Source: an uncultured Chloroflexales bacterium (lineage in GTDB: Bacteria; Chloroflexota; Chloroflexia; Chloroflexales; Chloroflexaceae). Taken from it: a stretch of DNA of 64,000 nucleotides. The translations under genes were made by a program, and so were the position numbers. A model generated the notes under the pieces. That model was not told where the DNA came from, made no database searches, and saw only the letters and a list, made by a program, of their open reading frames with translations. The stretch is from the NCBI GenBank assembly GCA_937902315.1, contig CALGUG010000018.1, positions 24,235-88,234 of the forward strand, written 5' to 3'. Of the stretch, positions 9,670 through 18,440 are shown piece after piece. Every line of letters starts with the position of its first letter. The first letter of the stretch is position 1.

Positions 9670-9687
9670 ATCTCCTGTTAGGCTCTC

Positions 9688-9808
9688 ATACCAAATCCGT
9701 TTAAAGAGCTGCATTCTCTTCGCTCAGAAAAACGAAAAGCCGGGAAAAAAAGAGACACGTTCCGCTCTGCCGAAGGCCAAAGAGATCCTAATAAACCGGA
9801 TTTGGTAT
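9688..9808 (+). repeat. Complete R2 element (MITE-like)
   Basis: This is a 121-bp element with perfect 12-bp terminal inverted repeats, ATACCAAATCCG (9688-9699) and CGGATTTGGTAT (9797-9808). The interior carries TTTAAAGAG near the left end and CGTTCCGCTCTGCCGAAGGCC near the right. It serves as the reference copy for the family. Confidence 0.85.
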
Positions 9809-9872
9809 CAGAAGCATTAATCTGCTATATAGCAGCAACTCGCTAGCAAGGCGGATCGATCGCCAAGATACT

Positions 9873-9900
9873 TTGCGATCACTCTCAAGAATGGTATACT
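9873..9900 (+). promoter_or_regulatory. Putative sigma-70 promoter for the DHA2 transporter
   Basis: TTGCGA (9873-9878), a 16-bp spacer and TATACT (9895-9900) with an extended TG. It lies about 150 bp before the start codon at 10048. Confidence 0.5.
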
Positions 9901-10047
9901 GGGGCAAGCTTTATACCTTAACGAACACGCTCTCCGTCCCTAGCAACGCTTAGCGATGTTCCCCTTCCTATCCAGCCACACGCGCTCAAGCGTCGCATTA
10001 TTTCACAATAGCGTTGTCTGCCGATTCGTTTCTTTCATGTCCATCAA

Positions 10048-11601
10048 ATGAAAGCGAGCAAACCTGTGTCTCGAAATCGGACGCTGCTTATCACTGCGGG
10101 CATTATGTTAAGCCTCTTCCTTGCTTCAATGGAGTCAACTGTTGTTTCAACAGCAGCGCCAACTATCGTCAGTCAATTAGGGGGTATCGACCACTATAGT
10201 TGGATCTTCTCGGCTTTTATGTTAACCTCCACGGTTACGGTTCCCGTGTTCGGCAAGCTCTCGGACCTGTATGGGCGGCGCAGCATCTTCGCAGGCGCCA
10301 TGCTCATCTTTCTGCTCGGTTCGATTCTGTGCGGCATGGCGCGCAGTATGGAGCAACTGATCATCTTTCGGGCCATACAAGGATTGGGAGCTGGTGGTGT
10401 AGCGCCTTTGGCCTTCATTATCATCGGCGATATCTACAGCCTCGAACAGCGCGCCAAAATGCAGGGTTTCTTCTCGGGCGTCTGGGGCGTCTCATCGGTT
10501 GTGGGGCCACTGTTAGGCGGCTTCATCGTCGATAGAATGTCTTGGTCGTGGATCTTCTATATCAACATTGTGCCCTGCATCGTCGCCCTAGCGATCGTAT
10601 GGATCGGTCTCGACAAAATCGACCTCCAGAAGCGGCGAAATACTCCGACAGTCGACTATCTCGGCGCAATCCTGTTGATGGGCAGCGTCACGATCTTACT
10701 GCTCGGCTTAATGGATCTGCAGTCGGGCACGGGCTGGGGATTGATCGCCCTCACGCTTCTGCTGTTTGTCTGGCTCTATCGTGTCGAACGACGCGCCACA
10801 GATCCTATTCTTCCCCTACAACTCTTTAAACAGCGCCTGTTTGCGGTTGGCTGTATCCATGGCATCTTGGCTGGTTGGGCTATGTTCGGCAGCGTCTCGT
10901 TTGTGCCGCTCTTTGTGCAAGGCGTTCTGGGCACAAGCGCGACCGAGGCTGGGACGGCGATTATGCCACTGATGCTCGGCTGGGTCTTTGCGAGCATTAT
11001 CGGCAGCCGCCTCTTGCTGCATCTTAACTACCGTCTGTTGGCGACGCTAGGTATGACTCTGCTGGTGATCGGGACCGGCATGCTGGCTTTTACGGGCAAT
11101 GGAGCCACACGCTTGATGATTCTGTTCGCTTTGGGTTTAATGGGCGTCGGTATGGGTCTCTCGATCCCGGCTTTCTTGATCGCCATTCAAACCTCGGTCG
11201 AACGCAAACAGCTAGGTACAGCCACCTCGACCATTCAGTTTTCGCGTAGCATAGGCGGAACCTTGGGTGTAAGTATTATGGGCTTGGCGCTCAACCTCGG
11301 GCTGAACGCTCAACTGCGTCAAGCTGGGGTCGATCCTAGTAGCGTATCGATCGATTCGCTTATAACGCCCCACGAAATGGGCGTAGAACAGAGCAGCGCC
11401 GTGCTCGATCAGGCGCTCCGTAGCGCGCTCGCTGGCGGCATGCAATACGTCTTTATCATCGCATTCGCTGGAGCCTTGCTCGGGCTATTTGCCACGCTTA
11501 TGGCTCCTAACGGGCGTCTCAAGCAGATCGCCGCCAATCAACAAACGTCCCATCGCGAAAACAGTCCCGAAGAGGCTATTACTCCACCGGCAACGCACTA
11601 A
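10048..11601 (+). CDS. MFS drug-efflux transporter, DHA2 (EmrB/QacA) family
   Basis: A 517-residue inner-membrane proton antiporter with 14 predicted helices. The N terminus carries the DHA2 signature LFLASMESTVVSTAAPTI, followed by GKLSDLYGRR (MFS motif A) and IFRAIQGLGAGGVAPL. GVWGVSSVVGPLLGG matches motif C of drug/proton antiporters. The soluble tail is short and polar. The substrate is unknown. No TetR or MarR regulator is adjacent. The ATG at 10048 has no strong ribosome-binding site. Confidence 0.92.
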   Translation: MKASKPVSRNRTLLITAGIMLSLFLASMESTVVSTAAPTIVSQLGGIDHYSWIFSAFMLTSTVTVPVFGKLSDLYGRRSIFAGAMLIFLLGSILCGMARSMEQLIIFRAIQGLGAGGVAPLAFIIIGDIYSLEQRAKMQGFFSGVWGVSSVVGPLLGGFIVDRMSWSWIFYINIVPCIVALAIVWIGLDKIDLQKRRNTPTVDYLGAILLMGSVTILLLGLMDLQSGTGWGLIALTLLLFVWLYRVERRATDPILPLQLFKQRLFAVGCIHGILAGWAMFGSVSFVPLFVQGVLGTSATEAGTAIMPLMLGWVFASIIGSRLLLHLNYRLLATLGMTLLVIGTGMLAFTGNGATRLMILFALGLMGVGMGLSIPAFLIAIQTSVERKQLGTATSTIQFSRSIGGTLGVSIMGLALNLGLNAQLRQAGVDPSSVSIDSLITPHEMGVEQSSAVLDQALRSALAGGMQYVFIIAFAGALLGLFATLMAPNGRLKQIAANQQTSHRENSPEEAITPPATH

Positions 11602-11624
11602 ATGCGAAATCAGTCTCTTTTGCC

Positions 11625-11748
11625 ATACCAAATCCGATTGATTACTTTTTATTTGGCCTTCGGCAAAGTGGAGCGTGGCTCTTTTTTCTTTTCCCGTTTT
11701 TCGTTTTCCTGCATTGAGAGAGTGCAAGTCTTTGAACGGATTTGGTAT
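11625..11748 (-). repeat. Complete R2 element, inverted orientation
   Basis: Perfect 12-bp terminal repeats lie at 11625-11636 and 11737-11748. The internal GGCCTTCGGCAAAGTGGAGC block shows minus orientation. It starts 24 bp after the DHA2 transporter stop codon. Confidence 0.85.
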
Positions 11749-11845
11749 CACTTTAAAATGTTCTCGTTTTGTCCAAAGCCACAATGCGTCCATTGGCCTT
11801 GGGCAGATTGGAGGCTTGGTCGCGGCATTGATAGGCAGCGTTCGA

Positions 11846-11942
11846 ACCTGCAAGGTGCTTGCACCTGGCAGGTCGCAGCGAAAGCTGCGAAGCGGATCGG
11901 TTGGATGGATGGGCGGCAATCTGGGTAGCCGTAGGCGGACGC
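11846..11942 (-). repeat. Second paired-hairpin element plus R1 core
   Basis: A 13-bp inverted repeat with one mismatch (11846-11858 with 11861-11873) is followed by CGCAGC-gaaa-GCTGCG (11874-11889). Both stems differ from the copy at 5317-5360 but remain paired. An R1 core in minus orientation lies at 11925-11942. Confidence 0.75.
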
Positions 11943-12030
11943 GGTGAGAAGCAAATGGGAGGGAGAGACCTTACCGCTTCCATTTATCGCAGGCTAAAAC
12001 TGCTCGTTCCGAGTGGATTGGCTTAAAACA

Positions 12031-12073
12031 AGAAGAAAAAGCGGTCTGCAGATATATTCTGAAGACCGCTTTT
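12031..12073 (-). terminator. Rho-independent terminator of rho
   Basis: An 11-bp perfect stem (12037-12047 with 12063-12073) is followed, on the minus strand, by TTTTTCTTCT. Confidence 0.85.
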
Positions 12074-12098
12074 GTATATACAAGCTAGAACGGGTGTA

Positions 12099-13349
12099 TT
12101 AGCTGTTGTTTTTGCCCAATGTCTGCAAGAACTCGGCATTATTGCGAGTCTTCGCCATACGGGTCAACATCAATTCCGTACCTTCGTTCTCGCCTAACAT
12201 CGAGACCATACGGCGCAGCGTCCAAGTCTGGCGCAGAACCTCGGGGCTGAGCAGCAGTTCGTCGCGACGTGTGCTACTACGTTGAATATCGATAGCAGGG
12301 AAGACGCGCTTCTCGGCCAGCTTGCGGTCGAGGTGCAATTCCATGTTACCGGTACCTTTGAATTCTTCGTAGATCACATCGTCCATACGGCTGCCGGTAT
12401 CAACCAGACAGGTCGCGATAATAGTCAATGATCCACCATTTTCAATATTACGCGCTGCACCAAAGAAGCGTTTGGGCGGGTAGAGAGCTACGGGGTCGAT
12501 ACCACCCGAAAGGGTGCGGCCCGAGGGGGGCATATCGAGGTTATAAGCGCGAGCAAGGCGGGTGATCGAGTCCATCAGAATGACCACATCTTGGCCACCT
12601 TCGACCAAGCGCTTTGCTCGATCCAAGGTCATCTCTGCAACCTTGGTATGGTCTTCGACCGGTTCATCAAAGGTTGATGAAATCACTTCGCCCTTCACGT
12701 TACGGCGCATATCCGTAACTTCCTCGGGGCGCTCACCGATCAACAAAACCATAAGATGAATATCAGAATAATTGGCAGTAATCCCATTTGCAATCGCTTT
12801 TAAGAGTAAGGTCTTACCTGCTTTCGGAGGCGAAACAATCAAACCACGTTGGCCTCGACCAATGGGAGAAACGAGGTCTACCAAACGTGTAGAGAGGATA
12901 TTGGGCTCTGTTTCAAGTTTAATCTGTTCTGTTGGGAAGATGGGGGTGAGCTGGTCAAATGAAGGGCGTTTGCGTGCCGTTTCGGGGTCTAGACCATTAA
13001 TCAGCTCAACTCGCAACAAAGAGTAGTAGCGTTCGCTCTCTTTTGGAGGTCGGACCTGTCCCCAAACCCGGTCGCCTGTGCGCAGACCAAAGCGGCGAAT
13101 CTGCGATTGCGACACATACATATCATCGGGGCCGGGCAGCATGCGCTCACCACGCAGAAAACCAAAACCATCAGAAACAATATCAAGAATACCGTCGCTA
13201 AAGGTGTTTCCTGCTTCTTCCGTCTGGGCCTGTAATAGTTTAAAGATTAAATCCTGTTTTTTGAGGCCACTTACACCCGCTATATCTAATTTGCGAGCCA
13301 TCTCTCGCAAATCAGCGAGTGTTTTGGTCTCAAGTTCGGCAACGTTCAC
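12099..13349 (-). CDS. rho: Transcription termination factor Rho
   Basis: A hexameric RNA-dependent ATPase that ends transcription. The 416 residues include the N-terminal Rho domain (about 1-45), a cold-shock-like RNA-binding domain containing DGFGFLRG (about 50-120) and the ATPase core. Walker A is SPPKAGKT at 173-180, Walker B is DVVILMDSITRLARAYN, and the P/Q-loop segment includes LSGGIDP. The core is complete and shows no large insertion. A 600-nt leader separates the start codon from the best upstream promoter, and an intrinsic terminator follows. Confidence 0.97.
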   Translation of the reverse strand: MNVAELETKTLADLREMARKLDIAGVSGLKKQDLIFKLLQAQTEEAGNTFSDGILDIVSDGFGFLRGERMLPGPDDMYVSQSQIRRFGLRTGDRVWGQVRPPKESERYYSLLRVELINGLDPETARKRPSFDQLTPIFPTEQIKLETEPNILSTRLVDLVSPIGRGQRGLIVSPPKAGKTLLLKAIANGITANYSDIHLMVLLIGERPEEVTDMRRNVKGEVISSTFDEPVEDHTKVAEMTLDRAKRLVEGGQDVVILMDSITRLARAYNLDMPPSGRTLSGGIDPVALYPPKRFFGAARNIENGGSLTIIATCLVDTGSRMDDVIYEEFKGTGNMELHLDRKLAEKRVFPAIDIQRSSTRRDELLLSPEVLRQTWTLRRMVSMLGENEGTELMLTRMAKTRNNAEFLQTLGKNNS

Positions 13350-14410
13350 GTCCTGACTCCTTGATGGTAGCTCAATACCAGGATTCTACTGGCATTCTAA
13401 AACAAAACGAAAAATGAAGGGGCACACTATGTCGCATTACACCGCTGCACATAGCTACCTGCAGGCGGCCTACGCCAGTGATACAAAAGGAGAACCAGCC
13501 TCTTGTAGCACTTCTTATTTCCAGCAGCCACGACGTGGAATTGAAGATCTTCACGTTCGCTTGGAGGCGACTGGCCCTCGTGTGGTTGGGCATACACAGG
13601 CTGTAGCAAACTTGGGAAATCTACAGACCAAACGTATGCGATCTTACTGTCTCACTAGCTATAAGGTTATAGCGCATCGGTGCTTTTGAGCTAAAAGATA
13701 AGCACCATACGTATCTAGCTTAGTGTAACAATCCGAAATATGGGCATATAGTGCAAATAGTCTTATTTGCCATAGTGAGGATTAACTAACGTGCGGCAAG
13801 GATACACAACGACACCGCACCACATAAGAACATATCAAATTGTTGCATGACGTTAGAAGGTTTAAAAATGTAGCTGGGGGGGCCGTCTCAGCAGGAGCAC
13901 GTTACATGCTATCTGTACGACAGAGGATATCCAGTACAACGCCTCTATCCTGACGCATAGTATAACATATCTGTCAAGGATTTGCAATACCCCTCGCCTA
14001 ATCACTGATGATCAGCACCCTTTTCGCATATCCGGGCATGCTAAGTTAACAACTGCGCCATTTACTCCGCCAAGCCACAAAATAATCGTTATTCCTATGA
14101 AACACTCGTAATCAGCCAAGTTTATAGAGGTCTTGACTATTCACATACTAATGGCATAGATCGCTAAGAAACATATAATAACATAAGGAATAGCCCCCAA
14201 AGCATATATTTCTCTGAGGTAGCGATTCAGCTTTATGTTATAGGTTGAAAAATTGGTAGGAAGAGATAGACCTATAGTATAACGGACTTTCGCCGGACCA
14301 GAGCAAAGCGATACTTACGCCTATTGCAGAGCGTTGCGATCTGTTCCAAGCGACCGACGTACCAGCATAGCCTCTATCGTCTACACCACTTCGGCGATCG
14401 AGCAATAGCA
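13350..14410. other. Long, partly AT-rich intergenic region upstream of rho
   Basis: Part of this stretch is probably the rho leader (minus strand, from about 13950). Short open frames occur on both strands at 13372-13689 but have no ribosome-binding site and no recognisable similarity. From 13700 to 14330 the DNA is AT-rich and I see no gene. A weak plus-strand TTGACT/ATAGAT pair occurs at 14133-14161. Confidence 0.5.
13959..13987 (-). promoter_or_regulatory. Putative sigma-70 promoter reading toward rho
   Basis: On the minus strand TTGCAA (13982-13987), a 17-bp spacer and TATACT (13959-13964) are well placed. If used for rho it gives a 5' leader of about 600 nt. Confidence 0.5.
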
Positions 14411-14577
14411 GATCCGTTTGATCAGTTCAGCATTTTGGCGGCTTGGTCTCTACCCCAAAAAGGCTTGCTAGCGCGTCCGCCTTCGGCTACCAACGGCTCG
14501 CCCGTAAGCAGGCTGTTGTAGCTGTGTGCCGAGAGACCGCCCCAAAATACAACGATTCAAGCGGATTTCGTATAACA
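14411..14577 (+). repeat. R1-containing composite repeat
   Basis: The block begins with GATCCGTTTG, carries an R1 core at 14473-14490, and ends with CGGATTTCGTATAAC, an R2-like right end. A closely similar block lies at 50655-50800. Confidence 0.75.
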
Positions 14578-14603
14578 CGTTCTTCTGCAAATGGCATACC
14601 ACA

Positions 14604-14648
14604 AAAGGGGCTAGGAGAGTAATTGCTACCCTCCTAGGCCACCTTTTG
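14604..14648 (-). terminator. Terminator-like hairpin after apt
   Basis: A long imperfect stem joins AAAAGGGGCTAGGAGAG to CCCTCCTAGGCCACCTTTT. It lies just downstream of the apt stop codon on the minus strand. Only a short T run is present, inside the stem. Confidence 0.6.
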
Positions 14649-14665
14649 GGCTTCTGACGTGCGAA

Positions 14666-15184
14666 CTAGTAGGTGACAAGAGAGAAGACAGGCGCGATCC
14701 CTTGGAGTCGCTCCCGTCCTTGGAGGAACGAAAGTTCCACCACAAAGGCCAATTCTTCCACGACTGCGCCGGCCATTTCAACAAGCTTACAGCATGCTTC
14801 AATGGTGCCGCCAGTCGCCAATAGGTCGTCCACTATCAATACACGCGCACCCGGCTCGAGTGCATCGCGATGGATCTCTAAGACATTTGAGCCATACTCC
14901 AGATCATAGGAGATCTGGTAGGTTGCTGCGGGCAGTTTGCCGGGCTTGCGTACAAGCACCAAGCCTACACCGAGGCGGTATGCCAGCGGCGCACTGAAAA
15001 TAAAGCCGCGCGACTCAACACCAACTACCGCATCGATCTTACGATCCGCGTAGCGTGAAGCCAGTTCTTCGATTACGCTGTGAAAGGCCTCCCCATCACG
15101 TAACAGCGTAGTAATATCTTTGAACTGTACCCCAGGGATTGGGAAGTCTGGGATATTGCGGATCAGATCACTGTAGTTACTCAT
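14666..15184 (-). CDS. apt: Adenine phosphoribosyltransferase
   Basis: This purine-salvage enzyme makes AMP from adenine and PRPP. The protein has 172 residues, the usual length. The PRPP-binding loop VLIVDDLLATGGT is complete, and the N terminus (IPDFPIPGVQFKDITTLL) and VGVESRGFIFSAPLAYRL are characteristic of Apt. The ribosome-binding site is AGGAGAG upstream of the ATG. It stands 210 bp downstream of the Roadblock gene on the same strand, and co-transcription is possible but not shown. Confidence 0.96.
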   Translation of the reverse strand: MSNYSDLIRNIPDFPIPGVQFKDITTLLRDGEAFHSVIEELASRYADRKIDAVVGVESRGFIFSAPLAYRLGVGLVLVRKPGKLPAATYQISYDLEYGSNVLEIHRDALEPGARVLIVDDLLATGGTIEACCKLVEMAGAVVEELAFVVELSFLQGRERLQGIAPVFSLVTY

Positions 15185-15394
15185 GGACTTTCTGCTCTCC
15201 TAGCATATACATTGTGAAGGCCTAGCCTTCGGGAGACGAATACCGTGCCCGCACATGAGCAACGGCAAGGAGGCCAAGTGGCGTACACCACTTGGCCCCA
15301 GGTATGCATACGCGAAGGAGGGAACAAGCAAACAAAATCACCACCATTGGCGACCAGAAGCGGGCCAGCACAGAAGAGGTGATATTCATAACCT

Positions 15395-15763
15395 CTAGAC
15401 GAGGTTAACCAACTCGTTAGCAGTCCGCCGCATATCCAAGAAAACCAAACCCAACTTAGCGCGAGCCGTTGTGAGCGCCGTCAACACAGCCTCTTCGCCG
15501 ATAGCCATTAGGATAACAAAGCCCTCTTCGCCACGAACAAAGACTTGATCGAGTTGACCGCGTCGCAACTCATGAGCGATCCGCTCGCCCAGAGACAACA
15601 TCGAGGCAGCCATTGCGGACACTTTATCCTCTTCGACGTCCGCTGGCAACGCGGCGGCCATGATCAGGCCGTCCACACTCACAATAGCGGATGCCTCGAT
15701 ATCTGGAGCATTCATCTGAAGTGCCTTCAGATGCCGGATCATCTCTTCGGTTCTGCTTGCCAT
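15395..15763 (-). CDS. Roadblock/LC7-domain protein
   Basis: The 122-residue protein is a single Roadblock/LC7 domain. It shows ASAIVSVDGLIMAAALPADVE as the first strand pair and a long helix (KVSAMAASMLSLGERIAHEL). QVFVRGEEGFVILMAIGEEAVLTAL follows. Proteins of this family act as MglB-type GTPase partners or scaffolds in bacterial polarity and signalling. No Ras-like GTPase gene accompanies it here. An excellent ribosome-binding site, AAGGAGG, precedes the ATG, suggesting strong translation. The lipoprotein gene lies 175 bp upstream on the same strand. Confidence 0.88.
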   Translation of the reverse strand: MASRTEEMIRHLKALQMNAPDIEASAIVSVDGLIMAAALPADVEEDKVSAMAASMLSLGERIAHELRRGQLDQVFVRGEEGFVILMAIGEEAVLTALTTARAKLGLVFLDMRRTANELVNLV

Positions 15764-15938
15764 TCACATCCTCCTTAAAGGCCGTCGGCCAGTTGTGGGA
15801 TACGTGTTCGGATGCACGTGTGCATACCAGACTCGTGCAGGCCGTAGGGGACGACCGCTTCGAGATCATTCTACTACATGTTTTGACGAACAGCAACTAG
15901 GATACTGGTAGTTAACGGCAAACAAGGCCCATAGATTG

Positions 15939-17258
15939 TCAGGGAGTTGACGCCGGCTCGAAGCGTTGACGTAAGCGGAGATCCGCCTCTGTCACGGCAT
16001 CTGCCGGACTCAGTTGTCGTTGCAACACTGCGCGTAACATCTGGGTCAAAGTTGGCCATACCACGTCTGTATCGTTGATGCTATTCGGCATCGCAACGCT
16101 CTGCTCTGCCTGGCTGCGAAACGCGCGAGCCGCCTCGTAGTCAGGACCATCAAGCTGAAGATCGCTGTTTACTGGTTGGAGGCCTGCACGAAGCAGTTCT
16201 TGCTGCGCCTCCGTGCTGACGATATACCCGATGAAATCCGCCGCCGCCCGTTGTTCTTCCTCATCTCGCACCAGGCCGTTTACGCTAATGACTTCTGTTT
16301 GCACATAGGTCACTGGTGCATTTCCTGTTGCGCTTAGCTGTGGAAGCGGCGCGACACCTAGTTTGTCGCCCCACAATGCGCGATAGGATCCGTACTGGTT
16401 TGCCCAATTTACCGTCATTAAAGCTTGATGTGCTTTGAGGGCACCGTCCACTCTAATGCCGTCCGTCACCGCTAATAATTGGTTATCCTGATGTAATTCG
16501 AGCAGCCATTGTAACCATCGTTCCGTGCCTGCTCGTCCCTCACCACCTAGCACCACTCGGCCTGTATCATCGAAGACACGACCGCCAAACGCATACAAGT
16601 AGCCAATCGTGGTGTCAAGCGATAGATTGTATGCTAACCCCCAAATAGGAGGTTGGGTGCTAATATCTGTTAAGCCTCGCGAAGTGCTCAGAAGGCGCTC
16701 CGTATTGGCTGGTGGGTCTAATACGTTAGCTTTATTATAATATAAGACCAGTGTGTCAAATGTTACGGGAAGCCCATATTGGTGGGTTTCTCCCGCAACA
16801 TTTGTTGCGCGTCCACTTGCTACTGTCACAGGAAGTAATGCGCTCTTTTTGGCCTCGGGCACCAGTTCATCGAGCGGCAAGAGCTGATCCGACAACGCAC
16901 CAAGGGAATGACTTGGAATTAACAAGAGATGTGGACCGCCACCAGCCAGCGTTGCTGTTCGCATCTCTTTCGATAGCGAAGCACGCGGCACCGACTGCAC
17001 GATAATTCGCACATTCGATTGCGTTCGATGGTACTGATTGACAAGGTTCGACAACACGGGCTGAAGCTCCGGTGTCCACGCTTGCCAAAGAACCAAACGC
17101 ACTGGCTCCCCAGAAGTAGCAACCAACGTTGCATTGGCGAGTTGCTGTGACGAAGATTGCACACTGCACGCCGCCAGCAAGAGTAACAGCAGGCAAACGG
17201 TAAGTGCGCGTTGAATGCGCTGCTGTGTTTTCACACCTTCTGCGGCACAATACTCCAC
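15939..17258 (-). CDS. ABC-transporter solute-binding lipoprotein (family 1, sugar type)
   Basis: A 439-residue protein with a lipoprotein signal: a hydrophobic LLLLLLAAC segment with the lipidated Cys near residue 31. The mature part has the family 1 solute-binding layout. ASGEPVRLVLWQAWTPELQPVLSNLVNQYH is the first lobe strand and helix, followed by GGPHLLLIPSH, and a Trp-rich second lobe with LMTVNWANQYG. It would capture an oligosaccharide or similar ligand at the cell surface. No permease or ATPase gene lies near, so it is an orphan in this window. A GTG nine codons in is an alternative start. Confidence 0.85.
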   Translation of the reverse strand: MEYCAAEGVKTQQRIQRALTVCLLLLLLAACSVQSSSQQLANATLVATSGEPVRLVLWQAWTPELQPVLSNLVNQYHRTQSNVRIIVQSVPRASLSKEMRTATLAGGGPHLLLIPSHSLGALSDQLLPLDELVPEAKKSALLPVTVASGRATNVAGETHQYGLPVTFDTLVLYYNKANVLDPPANTERLLSTSRGLTDISTQPPIWGLAYNLSLDTTIGYLYAFGGRVFDDTGRVVLGGEGRAGTERWLQWLLELHQDNQLLAVTDGIRVDGALKAHQALMTVNWANQYGSYRALWGDKLGVAPLPQLSATGNAPVTYVQTEVISVNGLVRDEEEQRAAADFIGYIVSTEAQQELLRAGLQPVNSDLQLDGPDYEAARAFRSQAEQSVAMPNSINDTDVVWPTLTQMLRAVLQRQLSPADAVTEADLRLRQRFEPASTP

Positions 17259-17419
17259 AGTCGAACTATGGTGTTAGTATCCGCGCCGCCCTCCTTGATC
17301 CGCTAAATCGAACGCTTTCAGGTCTGATGTTGTTAGACAGCAGCGAAGAAGCAAATACGACTGTGCTGATCATACCATCAATTTGGTGAATATGGTTTCT
17401 CCATATCTTCACATCGCCG

Positions 17420-17449
17420 ATTATAGCATAGTGGTGCGTACATCCGCAA
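17420..17449 (-). promoter_or_regulatory. Putative promoter of the solute-binding protein gene
   Basis: On the minus strand TTGCGG (17444-17449), an 18-bp spacer and TATAAT (17420-17425). The implied 5' leader is about 155 nt. Confidence 0.5.
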
Positions 17450-17931
17450 CTTGAGTTTATGCGAATTCCGACCAGAAAAATCGGCATTTTCCCGATCTTT
17501 CTAGCGCCCAAGACGAGCGGCAGCCAGCTTAGTAAAAAAGCTTGGCGGCAAACCCCAGACCCCCACGAAGGCTATTAAGGCCTTTAGGATGCTAGATACG
17601 AATGTCGATCGTATTACAAACGCTCTACGTTTACCGCTTAGGCGCCACCTCACAAGCGAGGAGTGGACTTGTGACGAAAACACGAATAGTGAAAAAAGCT
17701 TCACATTGGATGTTTTCTCGTCTGAATACGCCATCTATAGCCTAGCAGGCAGGTGTTACCACAACGCATACATGAAATAAAACTCAGCGGCGCAATAGCA
17801 CATTCGCTTGATCTGCGTATGTTTTTGGCCCGCGACAGAGAGGAAGACGCTTCCTTTTGTTGTGCAAGATTTGGTGTCAGACATGTGGAGTTGCTATGAG
17901 GAATTGGGGCAACAAATAGGAGCGCAGGAGC

Positions 17932-17960
17932 TTGACATTCACTCTTTTTAGACCTATAAT
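17932..17960 (+). promoter_or_regulatory. Consensus sigma-70 promoter
   Basis: TTGACA (17932-17937), a 17-bp spacer and TATAAT (17955-17960) match both consensus hexamers exactly. It is the only perfect promoter I found in the window, and it precedes a structured, non-coding stretch. Confidence 0.85.
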
Positions 17961-17966
17961 GCGTGG

Positions 17967-18258
17967 CTGTTGTCAGCATGACAACATAGTATCCTCGCGA
18001 TCTCGGCGCTGTATTGCCCATGCGCTACAGTGCCAGGCATGGAGACGGGTTGTCTACCCGTCCACCTCGCCGCCGAGCTCGCATTCACCGAGGTTGTATG
18101 GACGGTAGTTTCACAAGGCAGCACCGCGCTTCAGGCCGCTGCATCAGAATCACATCCCGTGTGATGGTGGGGCTGCCTCTCTGTAGGCAGTGCTAACGCG
18201 ACTGTACGCCTCGTCCTCCCCGATCAGCCCACACACGTAGGGTGTGTCGGGCGTTTTT
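17967..18258 (+). ncRNA. Candidate structured RNA (standalone ncRNA or long leader of the decarboxylase gene)
   Basis: About 290 nt run from the predicted start after the consensus promoter to an intrinsic terminator. Visible stems are GTTGTCA/TGACAAC (17969-17985), a closing CTCGGCG/CGCCGAG pair (18002-18008 with 18071-18077), CTGTA/TACAG (18009-18030) and GACGGGT/ACCCGTC (18044-18061). The final stem ends in T5. There is no start codon with a ribosome-binding site. The size would suit an SRP RNA or a riboswitch leader, but I could not find the conserved motifs of SRP RNA, RNase P RNA, tmRNA or common riboswitches. A 7-bp alternative pairing (CGTTTTT with AAAAACG at 18252-18277) overlaps the terminator tract, which would allow attenuation. 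Confidence 0.55.
18227..18258 (+). terminator. Terminator ending the candidate RNA
   Basis: GCCCACACAC pairs with GTGTGTCGGGC (one bulge), followed by GTTTTT. Confidence 0.7.
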
Positions 18259-18440
18259 GCCTTTCTGATCAAAAACGTTCCCTGTGCGCATACGAACCAT
18301 AAAGCGGTTCGTGTCAGGCTTTGCCCTGCATAGATATGTGCTGCTCCTTGTTCGCTCGTGCCTGTTTCGACAGTGCGTGCGATGAATACCCGTGCTCATT
18401 TTTTCTGTGTTCTGTGCAGCTACGTTATTCTTAGGAGGAC

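Noticed and set aside
11841..11889. GTTCGAACCTG as a tRNA T-loop
   Set aside because: No acceptor stem, anticodon arm or D arm can be drawn; the bases belong to the double-hairpin repeat.
13414..13689. A 91-codon plus-strand frame upstream of rho
   Set aside because: No ribosome-binding site, no recognisable domain, and it lies within the probable rho leader on the opposite strand.
17501..17734. A 77-codon minus-strand frame between the lipoprotein and the ncRNA
   Set aside because: No ribosome-binding site and no recognisable similarity.
18115..18128. AAGGCAGCACCGCG resembling the T-box antiterminator motif
   Set aside because: The tRNA-pairing TGGN bulge is absent, no specifier stem could be drawn, and the downstream gene is not an aminoacyl-tRNA synthetase or amino-acid biosynthesis gene.
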